Shown here one piece after another: positions 36,901-46,599 of a DNA stretch of 64,000 nt. The position numbers and the translations under genes are program-made. Every line of letters starts with the position of its first letter. The first letter of the stretch is position 1. The DNA is from Vanilla planifolia (taxonomy: Eukaryota > Streptophyta > Magnoliopsida > Asparagales > Orchidaceae), in assembly GCA_023846275.1 (NCBI GenBank), contig CM043875.1, positions 9,977,958-10,041,957 on the forward strand, in the 5' to 3' direction. The notes under the pieces are model-generated. The model saw only the letters and a program-made list of their open reading frames with translations. It was not told where the DNA came from and did not search any database.

Positions 36901-39900
36901 GAAAAAAGTAGGATTATAACTGATAGATACAAAAGAGTAAAACTTTTATAATTTGTAAACTAAATAAAAATTGGGGAAGCATTGATTAAGCTCATCCTTT
37001 TGATGAAGAGCAAGTTACAAAGGGTCTTGTACTATTGGTGTGGTCACCTAAGCTACAAATATAAGGTTTAAAAGGGAAGGAACTTTAGATAGGTGATCTT
37101 TTATTGGAGTATAATGAGATAACTCAATTTAAGTTGTTCCATAATATAGAAGAAGCATCAATGAGCACTTTTAAGAAACACTCTATTGTTATTAGAATAA
37201 ATGGAAGATAAGATGAAAGCCTAAAAAACTATCAGAGATAGAGGTAGAGGCTTTAGTGCTTCGTCCACTTCTTGATAATGGAGATCATGAAATTGTCCTT
37301 CTAAGAAAAATTTTTTAGCTCCTTTAATTCTTATTTTCGTTTTTCTATTTATTTACCAAAGAAGGCACTATAAAATATTGGTAAAAATTATGGATTATCA
37401 TAATTATTGTAGGAACTTATTTTATTAATAAGTTAAGAAAGAGTTTACAAAGAATAAAGAGAGATAAAGAGATAGCATGAGATCTTTATATGCTTTGGAT
37501 GACTAAAGAAAAAGAGAAGATATTTGTTGAGAGGAAGCACTAAGAGTAAAAACGAAGAGAAATAGCTCTCCAAAGGATAAAGTGGAATAGATTTGACCAT
37601 GTTTTATTGCATGAAGCTTTTCTAAGCTAGACTTTGAGGTTCTATATATGATTGATGAAGTTGGTAACATAAACTATGCATACTTTTACATGTAGAGAGC
37701 TGCAACTATAATCCAGTCATTTGATTATAATGATTTAATTATATGGTGCTGATCATTTGCTAATCATGTCTTCTATCAATGTAGCAAAGTAAGTTATTAT
37801 TGTAAGTTAAGTATTCAATTGTTGATAATTATTGAAGCCCATGAACTTAGGGCATCTATAGTATTTTGATAATAACAAAATATTTAAATATTTTTCTTGT
37901 GATCTAACTGATCTATCTAATGTGATATATATTATATCAAAAGATAGGTAATAAAGTGGTGATTTAATCTTTGTTGAATGATAGAAGTCTTAAATAACCA
38001 TGTGCAAGATACTTGATGCATGAGAGAATGATGTAATTCAATAACTCTAGTTAAAAGAAGTTAGAATTATCTCTTCCTCATGTTGAAAGGGGTTAAACTT
38101 TCTAAGACATATATGATGATTATAATTTAGGTTATAATTTATAAGAGTTTGTACTTCACTAATCATGAATTTATATTACATTTAGATAATAATTTTTTAA
38201 TATCTTTAATTTCACATAACTAAAGATTATTAAAATCAATTTAACCCATCATATAGATATTAGTTCATAATTACTATGCAATTATGAACTAAAGATTATT
38301 AAAATAGTTCATTCTTCCTTCTTGGTGTGCCTTAAACCCTAATAATAGTGTGGCTAAATTCATTATAATCATCATGTATGAACTCTACTAATATCATTAA
38401 TTCATTTATAATTGTCAAATAGCAACTTGTTGTTAACAATCTGGCTAAATAGTCACAATTGTTAAACACATCAAAACATAAATTGATGACTTCAAATTTC
38501 ACTTGTCGAACATCCATTTAAAGAATTTGGGTCTATATTGACTAGGAGTTTGGCCTCAAAAAACTATCTTTAGGCAATGGTCAAAATGATGTAGCCTTAG
38601 AAATCTTGGGTACATACCATTAATGTTTATCACCTAATTTTATTTTGTAATATGTAGGATTTAAGGGGCATGATTTTGGGTTTTCATATGGTAAGGCAAA
38701 GGGTTGAGAGTAGAATACCCCAAGATCTTACAAGCTTTAGAGGGCATTTAATGTTTTAGTTCTTAAGAGATATGAATTACTAATGATCTTATAATTTGGT
38801 GGCAAGAACTAGGTGAAGAACTCAGACTAGAGTAGAAAGTTGATTAATTCAAGCAAAACATGATTAAGCACTTGGCTTAAATGTAGTCTAGGTGAAGGCA
38901 AAGGCTTGATCAAATGACCATCATGATGCTAGGTTCTTTTAGGTGGAGCTTAATGACATGGATAGAGAACAATGGAATCAAGTAGATTAACAGATTTCAA
39001 AGATGATTGGTTAAACACTGCACCAGAGAATGATGCACGGAGGAAATATTTTCCAATCAAAATCATTGATAAAGGGTCCATATCTGATTGCAATGAGATA
39101 AGATTTAGATCATTGGATTCAAAAGCTGGATGGATAATGATGATAAACAAGTACTATTCACGAAGGTGAAGAAACAATAAGCTATTCAATCAACATTTTA
39201 CATGAACAATTAGATGTAAGTAAACTATTCATGAATGCGGATGTAATCTGGACCATTCGATTGCTAAAATTGTATGATCAATCAGTACAAAAATATTCAA
39301 GTTTGGTAACAACTTTTTTTAGTCTCACAATGCAAAACAATTAGTATGATTTGTGCTTATATTATTTTCAGTGTGCTTAATATGCAGCATACTAGGTTTG
39401 GCTATCCCCTGATACTCTCAAAAAGTCATGATCGAGGTCACTAGTACATATATGTAAATTTGAGTCCAACCTAACCTGATTCCTTAGCTAATTCATGAGT
39501 CTGCCTTGACTCATTAAGCCTAAGCCGATTCTTGAGTTATGCCTTAAATTGATTGACCCAAAATCTCTGCAAAAATCGTGCTCTAGACCGATACCCGTGC
39601 CTGACCCATCTCAATTTTAGTCGGGCTCTGGGCTTGCAGCTCCCCAAGGCCCATGCCTGTTAATGCGAGCCACTTGACCCAAGCCCTTCGGGCTTAATGG
39701 TGAGGCTAGGTGCTTAGGAAAAAAAGAATTTTTATATATATTTTTTTATTTGAAAGATTATTTAAAAATTATAAGATTTCAAATACTCAAATGTCTTAAT
39801 TTAAAAAACAAATGTAACTCAATACGAACTTAAATATACATGAAAAATGATAATTTTATGTGTTATAATTATAAAAAAAAATATAAGTTTAACATACTAA

Positions 39901-42099
39901 TCACAAAGATTTAAAAATATAGTTTTTTGGTGGATTAGACATTCCACAAAAACCATTTCCTTTATCTCCAAAACTAGCAAGTTTAGCCATCAAATTTCAT
40001 TCACTATATATACTATAGTCTTTACTCCAACAAACCAAGACTGTTATAGTACTTCTTAAGATTTAAATAAAATAATACTAAGCTCAATAAGATATTAGTA
40101 AATATTTAGTTTGATTTTGCAATTATCATATCAAATAGTATAATAGGTTTTGTCTAAGGCCATAAAGAATTATTTCTTGGCAACCAAGGGATAGTTGAGT
40201 ATCTTGATCTTCTGATCAATAGATGAGTAGTTAGATCCATGTCAAAAGAGAGAAAATTAATAATGCATAAGGACCTAAGGTAGGTAAACCTATTTGGGAG
40301 AGCTAAAAAAATTGAGAAAAACAAAGGATTAATAAAGAAGCTAATGCATAGGTAAGAGGGCATTAACTAGTATAGTGAATTTTCATCTAACCCTAAATCT
40401 AGGCTGACAATAAATAATCCTTTTATCTAACATTTTAAAAAGTTATCATCAAAAATATTATATTAAAGTTTTTTTAAATTTTTTATGTTTATTAATTTTG
40501 AAATTAATTTAGTAAACTTATCATAATTAATTAAAATGAATGAAAAAAAATGCAAAAAAATAGTTTAAACACATAATAATAAAGTTTTTATTTAATTAAA
40601 ATATAACTAATGACAAACACAATAATTATAAAGAGTATAATAGCCACCATTACTTTTATATTTGTATAAATTTGTGTACACATTGCAAAGAAAGTGACAA
40701 TTGAAAAATTATCATTTAAATATTACACTATATTTTTTTTTTATTTTTTTAGTTGAGAAATTTAAAAAAATGAAATAAAAAGATGCTTTTTGGTAGTTAA
40801 AATAATATTCAATATTATTAGTAATTTATACAATTGTATAATGTATTGATTTTATATAATGAAATAAAATATAATAAGAATAAAAGACTTAGAATAAACT
40901 AAAATCTACAAATGAAGAGATAACAACTGCAATCATTAGATTAAAAGTTAGATCACAAGACTTCATCCTTCAAAAAGATTAGTATAGGTATAAAAAAGTT
41001 TAGAGAGGACAATAGATGTTTGATTTTTGTTTTTAATTTTTTTTTTTAGTGGAGAAACTAAAAGCCAAAATTTAGTATTCCAATCATTGGGTGAAGTTAA
41101 AGTTCATTAAGCCTTTTTAGCAGTCAGAGCACATCACCAATGGAGTTACTGTGAATAATCTGGCAGGTGGGGTGATGTCCGAATTCAAATTTTAACCCCA
41201 CAGGAAGATATTACATTGTAATGATCTCTTGGGACTGCCATATTCCATAACTTTCTACCATTTTTCCCCATTGCTCGGCCTAATTTTTGTGGTTAGCTTG
41301 AACAAAGAGAACTCCTAAAACAACACATACGTAGCTGCTTGCTCTTCCCTACCACGCTGCAACGCTCATACGCCAATGCTTATAAAAGGGAGACCCATCT
41401 CTCGATGGGCCGCAGGTCCTCAACCAGGAGAAAACCTAGCAATGCCGAAGACGCAGGCGAAGACCCTCCTGACCTTCATAGCATTACTGCTCACGATTTC
41501 CTCCATTTTCGCACAGCGCCTGTTGTCCTGCTGCAGGTATCCTGGGTTTTGCTATGCCTATGGGAGCCCGGATAGCAACTGCTGCGCGGGGCTTTGCGTT
41601 GCCCTCCACCGCGACCTGCTTAACTGCAGCCAGTGCGGGCATCGGTGCCTTGGGGGACAGGCCTGTTGCCTGGGGGATAGTTTTCACGAATATCATACGT
41701 TGAATGCAGTTTTATTTCATGTAGGCGATCGGAAAAGAGGCAAAGGAATTTGGGCTAGGCAAGACAAAATACTATTTGGTAGTGGTTTTCACGGCAGTCA
41801 TCACACAGATGTTCTTCCTGGGCGCGGTGGGTACCATCAATTACACCTCGGCAATGTTCGGTGGCATCATCATCTCGTTGAGTATCACCATCACGGAGGT
41901 GCTCGCCGTCTTCTTCTTCCACGAGAAGTTCGATGGCGAGAAGGGCGTCGCCCTTGCGCTCTCTCTATGGGGCTCGGCTTCCTACTTCTATGGGGAGTAT
42001 AAGACGACTCAGAAGAGCAAAGCCAACGCCATGGAGGTTAGACGGCTTAGGAGCTCTGTTCTACTTTCAAGTCAAGCAGTTGATGAAGATGATGGGTAG
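33102..42099 (+). CDS. Purine permease (PUP family), two exons, apparently intact
   Basis: Joined exons 33102-33899 and 41725-42099 encode 390 residues, a normal PUP length. PUPs are plant membrane transporters in the drug/metabolite transporter superfamily that carry purines and related bases such as cytokinins. Family landmarks are: LILRIYFIHGGNRKWFSAAL (residues 53-72), LQTAGFPILLLPLVISF (72-88), NFFYSYGMSYIPVSTSSLII (130-149), LPLVELLYAK (221-230), AKEFGLGKTKYYLV (272-285) and FFFHEKFDGEKGVALALSLW (329-348), ending SYFYGEYK. About ten membrane segments are evident, near 32-56, 68-88, 112-128, 140-163, 172-190, 204-225, 238-260, 279-300, 308-331 and 339-354. The ATG at 33102 is the first in the frame and precedes a usual-length hydrophilic N-terminus. 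The exons are GC-rich with no stops or frame breaks. The intron lies after NNDFQ, the family position, in phase 0. The substrate cannot be told from sequence. Confidence 0.92.
33922..33961. repeat. (TA)n microsatellite inside the intron
   Basis: About 14 uninterrupted TA units at 33933-33960, preceded by a shorter AT run. It lies about 20 bases past the GC donor. Confidence 0.95.
34430..34900 (-). mobile_element. Ty3/Gypsy reverse transcriptase fossil, antisense in the PUP intron
   Basis: The minus strand reads ANIFLFKKGNRAWHACMNYI then DLNHANVQEF, matching the vkKkdG.wR.CiDYr.LNka block of plant Gypsy RT. Further along it reads YHKIKTAKDDDKRISF, matching the GYhqI.~a.eD..KTaF block. It is badly broken. 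Sequence to its right, up to about 37400, is probably the gag/protease side of the same minus-strand element, but I could not confirm any domain there. The LTRs were not identified. Confidence 0.65.
34901..41100. other. Intronic AT-rich repeat debris
   Basis: No confirmed gene. 34901-37400 is probably more of the antisense Gypsy fossil. 37400-39400 has LTR-like text but no partner. 39430-39720 is a distinctly GC-richer patch containing TCGGGCTCTGGGCTTG and AAGCCCTTCGGGCTT, a style seen in plant dispersed repeats. 39720-41100 is A/T-runs only. Confidence 0.5.
41381..41388 (+). promoter_or_regulatory. TATA box of the nested STIG1-like fragment
   Basis: TATAAAAG, with a CCAAT at 41372-41376 and another at 41137-41141. 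The start codon at 41442 is about 60 bases downstream, leaving room for a short 5' UTR. This is a well-formed plant core promoter inside the PUP intron. Confidence 0.65.
41442..42002 (+). pseudogene. STIG1-like cysteine-rich secreted protein, 5' gene fragment nested in the PUP intron
   Basis: Residues 1-24 (from MPKTQAKTLLTFIALLL) look like a signal peptide with likely cleavage near SIFA-Q. Residues 30-78 match the first half of STIG1-like proteins: CCRYPGFCYAYGSPDSNCC, then NCSQCGHRCLGGQACCLG, with eleven Cys (30, 31, 37, 47, 48, 52, 62, 65, 69, 75, 76). STIG1 family members are small secreted plant proteins, usually 130-160 residues with a second Cys-rich half, which is missing here. Similarity stops at about 41675. 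The frame stays open by chance to 42002, passing through PUP exon 2 in a different frame. An upstream ATG at 41376 is in frame but lies before the TATA box, so 41442 is preferred. Most likely it is a captured fragment, possibly expressed as a chimera. Confidence 0.72.
41725..42099 (+). CDS. PUP exon 2 (residues 267-390)
   Basis: Begins after TTTATTTCATGTAG and reads AIGKEAKEFGLGKTKYY, continuing the protein in frame from exon 1. It carries the last three membrane segments and the diagnostic HEKFDGEKGVALALSLWG block. The C-terminal tail is hydrophilic and ends in an acidic DEDDG. The stop is TAG at 42097-42099. Confidence 0.93.
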   Translation, partial: AIGKEAKEFGLGKTKYYLVVVFTAVITQMFFLGAVGTINYTSAMFGGIIISLSITITEVLAVFFFHEKFDGEKGVALALSLWGSASYFYGEYKTTQKSKANAMEVRRLRSSVLLSSQAVDEDDG

Positions 42100-45000
42100 A
42101 CTGGGAGATGTAATCAATATTAAAAAATTTGGGTGGACTGTTTATTCGTTACCGGAACATATTTAATTTCCGATAAAATACTATTTAGTTCCAAAATAGC
42201 ATTTAATCTTTTCAAGGAAATTAAATTGTTTAATCTTATTAGTAAAATTTAGTGGAAAGACTACAGCAGGGGCCTCTGCAGAAAAGACCTGTTCTATTCA
42301 CGCCAACTTAAATCATTGCCGATCACATGGCAACAGTCCTAGTTTTAGTTAAAAAGGAATTACTAATTTTATTTTATTCTGAAGTTCAGTAAAACATTTG
42401 AAGGAAAGGAAGATGTTTAATTTGACGTAAGCAAAAGAGCAAAGTCTACATTTTGAAAAAAAAGAAACCTATCTTCTACATGTGGTTGTTAGCTCGCTTT
42501 GACAATAACGTTGCATTGGGTTGGTTGGTTTGGGATTGTGGACTCAGCCATATGCCTAAATCGGCAAATTCCGAAGCAAACTAACCATGATAGGAGTCTA
42601 GTCATGGAGTTCGAGGTCGAATAGCTACTCGGATGGATTGAACAAACTAATAAACTATTTTTTTAAGCATGGTTGAATAAATGAATTTTAGTTAAAATTT
42701 CTTTAACGATGTATTATTTTTGGATGCATATTAAGAAAATGTTTTCATTTTAATGAAATTTTTTCTAAAAGAAATAGTTTAATTAAGTAATCGTTTGTTA
42801 GAGTTTGTTTTAGTGGTACATAGCTTAATACTTTATTGGGAGTTATAATAGTAGTGTTCATTCTATTACTACGCACATGTATCATAGCATGTCTATGCCC
42901 ACTCATTCTCATTTTTGTATAATTTGAAAATTTCTACGACATAAGAGGATACTTTATGAGGGCTAATGAAGGATGACAATTTAACAAAAAGTTGACCATT
43001 TCTTGAAGGAGCATAACGGAGTTGAAGGACATTGATTAGTAGTAGCTTGCGAATAAAATGATAATGAATTATACAATTACTAATAGCTAATTTGTGCATT
43101 AAGTAGCCATGCATGACAACTACAATTGCTTTGCCATGGACTCTTGTGAGTGGGATGAACATATTAATTTTGATAGTGGAGACGATGGAAGTGCATATAA
43201 TATGTTGTCACATTTTACAAACTACAAGTGTGATCACCCGAATATATAAATATCAAACATCTATATGTATTCAAGTTGTGATACTAGCTTTTGTTGTATG
43301 TATCTTTTTTATTTTTTTTAAAGTTGATAAGTTTTAACATATCATATCCCATTTAGTTAGAATGATATTTTCAGTATACCGTTAAGAAAATCTACATGAA
43401 AAATTCATTGATATATAATTCGTAATTTTTAAAAATTATTTAAAATTTTTAGAATTTTTCAAGGAACAAAGATGATATATCAAAAAATATATAAACTCTT
43501 CTCTCTAGAGGAGAAGAGAGCTCAATATAAGAAAGGAGGAGAATTAGTAAAGGAAGAACTCTGAGAGCTATTGTGGGTAAAAAAACTTGTCAAGAGAGTT
43601 ATAGTATAAGCTCTTTAACTTGGGAAAGAAGAGCCTGACCCATTTAAGATCAAAATTTGGAGTGAATGCATTATTTTATTTGTCATTTCCCTTCTTTAGA
43701 ATTGTTATTGAGATATATTTTGAGTTGCTTAAGAGTTTGATTTTAGTTTGACAAGTTTGTAGTTGAATTAGATGAAGCAGAAGCTTGTTCTTTGTCTTGC
43801 ATACTATACACTAGTGCCAAAGATAGCATAAATTGAGCACCAATAAAGGGTATGCCAAGGAAGTTGTATAAGACCAACTACTTCCTCATGAAAATGGATA
43901 ATATTATTTTTTAATGCACCACATGTTCAAGCTAAAAAAATATGACTAAATACTAGATCTTATTTTCTTATGAAAATAGGAAAATGGTTTGATATTTAAT
44001 GTATAATACATTTAGCTTGTGAAGCGAGTAAACAAAAACTTAGTTTGTATTCATGTGTGGTACCTTGTGAAGGGCTGACGTCTAGTACTGAAGGATGTGA
44101 ACATTCAATTTTGCTAGAATTCTAGAAATTATGCAACATTGTTTTTGAATGCTTTAAGAAAACACATCTTATAATGATCAAATAATTAAGAAAAAAAGAA
44201 ACTTAAAGAAAGTTGAGAATTGTGAATACTTTACAATTGAGAAATAACAATGTATTAAAAATTGAAATATAATTTGTGTAGGCAATGAAAAGAAACAAAC
44301 TACAGAAAAGATAAATTAGATTTATCATGAGACAAATTGAGATAATTAAAATATAAGTAAGTTATTTGTTATTCACTTTTAAATATCGTTGTGAAGTTTA
44401 TTCTGATGAGATGTGATATAAGTATATTGCATGGCATTTATTATTTTTTAATATGTTTTTATTGATACAATAATATACTAAAATAAGTTATATATATATA
44501 TACTACTATAAATATCACAACATGAAATAAGAAAGTAAAATAAAATATAAAAGTTAAATAAAAAGAGAAATGCTGGCTATATGATCATAAAAATCTATAA
44601 GATCAAAAGAAAATAAATTTGAAAAATCATTTAAATTTTTTCATAAACTTATCCCATAACTACTTGATATGATGTAATCAACGCTACTATTATTAGTACC
44701 TTAAGTTATAATAAATAGACAACTTATTATCATTAGTACTTCATATAGGGCAGTGTAAAGTGAATGTTCTATGATTATGATAACATCATGCCTTATTCTT
44801 ATAGATGTTAGTACTTTACTATAGAGCAATGATAGACAAGACATATTTTTATTACTACTTAAGTACATGGTGGTGTTAGATGGGAGAGAGATGATTTGGT
44901 GGTTTGGTTAGCTACTAATCGAGGTTTAGAGATAGAATGGATGTCATAAAAATATGATATAAAATAAGATCCTATAAAGTGAGACTTATATAGGAAAAGT

Positions 45001-45699
45001 ATTGCTCATATGATTATATCTATACATAGAAATGATGCATTTGAGCATACATATAGAATTTTCATTGTATTTATGTGTATTTTATAATGTATTCTTATTA
45101 ACTCTCCTGTTGTTACATGCTACATATTGCATTTTATACTACTTAAGTTATCTATGCTTATTGCTTTTCATTTATGTGCCAAGTATTTTATGCTTATTAC
45201 TTATATTATATGATAATATTTAGATATATATAAAACTATGAGTTTTTAGTGATCCATGTTATAAGACCCTAAGAGAGAGAGAGAGAGCATTTTATTTTAA
45301 AAACTCTAAAAAATTATGTATAAGAGAATCTAGTTTATATTTTATGATGGATTATTATATATAACCATTATTTTGTTTTTGTAGATGCTTTGATATGCTT
45401 GATTTATTTGTTTTGGAAAATGATTTGTGTTGTTATTCATCACCTAAGCTTAATTTTAAGTCGTGTGCTTGAGATTTTGTTATATGCTTTGTAGTAACTT
45501 ATTATTTTTTTTATTTTTGAGTATTTTATTAGGTTTATTTTTGTTTTTGAGATGGGGCATGATAATAGGAATAGATATTATTTTTTTTAAAACAATTATA
45601 GTGTTTTCTTGTTAACTGATTGTCCAATTGGAAATAACTATAACATAAGAAACATAGCATGAACATGCACATTAATATGTGTGCATGCAAATTATGGAG
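42100..45699. other. PUP 3' flank, then AT-rich sequence
   Basis: AATAAA-like poly(A) signals occur at about 42640 and 42673, but none is clearly the gene's own. The open frames at 42893-43162, 43113-43337 and 45032-45223 lack known motifs. An (AG)8 run lies at 45272-45287. Nothing else was recognised. Confidence 0.5.
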
Positions 45700-46089
45700 A
45701 GTAGCCATGCTATTAGTGCATGCATGTTATCATTTTTAAAAGAGTTTAGGTGCATAGAGAATTTTAAAGATCGAAGGACCTCACATGCGAAACAACATTG
45801 TTATGTATATGGATCATAAGTAAATTACATGAACATATATTTCAATATCTTTATAATGATATGTGATGTAGCAAAAAAAAAAAAAAAGAAATGGTGGCAC
45901 AATAATAACATAAACCCATAATAAGATCTCAAACTAGAATTAATCAAACTAAAGCTCTCCAAAATTTAATAAATGTATGACACTTTGGAGAATATGCAAA
46001 TTATAGTCTTAAAAAGTCATGTTTCATCCATAGATCATTATAAGTGCATAGCTAGTGTTACATTAATGAATGTGTTTGAAATTTCAAAG

Positions 46090-46310
46090 ATATAGATGAA
46101 ACTTTTAAGAAGTATGTAGGAAGTATGCTTTTATTATTTTGATATAAAATTCTTTAAGAAGTAGGTAATAAGTATGCTTTTGTATTAAGGAATTATATGA
46201 ATATGAAGGTTTTGAAAAGATAAGTAGAAAGTATGCTTTTATATTAAAGACTTTTATAGGCATGAAAGTTTTCAACAATTAGGTATAAAGTTTTTTTTTA
46301 TTAAATAATT
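46090..46310. repeat. Degenerate minisatellite within the Gypsy LTR region
   Basis: About four imperfect repeats of AAGAAGTAGGTAATAAGTAT followed by GCTTTTATATTA, beginning near 46107, 46153, 46209 and 46270 (spacing 46-61 bases). It lies just upstream of the LTR TATA-like motif, in the expected U3 region. Confidence 0.75.
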
Positions 46311-46587
46311 ACTTATAATCTCCTATTTAAAGGACCTCTTATGAATGAATAGTTGGTGAATTAGTTGTTACTAAAGAAAGTATATCATTTTGTAGCTTAA
46401 ATACTTGAGTTGGTTTGATAGCCTTCTCTTGGGTTTACATTTTCAAGTGAATTCTCATTTTCTTTTTTATTTTCTAAAATATACTCTATTTCTTTTAAGA
46501 TTTGTTTCATACTATTCATTCTATTTAATTAAAGTAATTGCTTCATTCCATCCCATGACCCCAATCCTCTCACCATCTATATAAATT

Positions 46588-46599
46588 GATGTCAGAGTA
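46588..46599 (+). other. Decayed tRNA-Met primer-binding site
   Basis: TGATGTCAGAGT matches 9 of 12 bases of the plant initiator tRNA-Met primer site TGGTATCAGAGC. It lies about 600 bases before the gag start, as usual for plant Gypsy elements. Confidence 0.6.

Larger units (their letters stand above)
33900..41724 (+). other. 7.8-kb PUP intron with a GC-AG boundary, filled with repeats
   Basis: The 5' end reads GCAAGA after exon CAG and the 3' end is ATTTCATGTAG. No GT donor lies near enough to keep the conserved protein junction FQ-AIGKEAKEFG, so a GC donor is the simplest reading. GC-AG introns are a known minor class handled by the major spliceosome and usually have, as here, an otherwise strong donor. 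The intron holds a (TA)n run, an antisense Gypsy fossil, unassigned AT-rich sequence and a STIG1-like fragment next to the acceptor. Confidence 0.8.

Noticed and set aside
41376-41441. Upstream in-frame ATG at 41376 as the start of the STIG1-like protein
   Set aside because: It lies upstream of the TATA box at 41381, so a transcript from that promoter would not contain it. The signal peptide starts at 41442.
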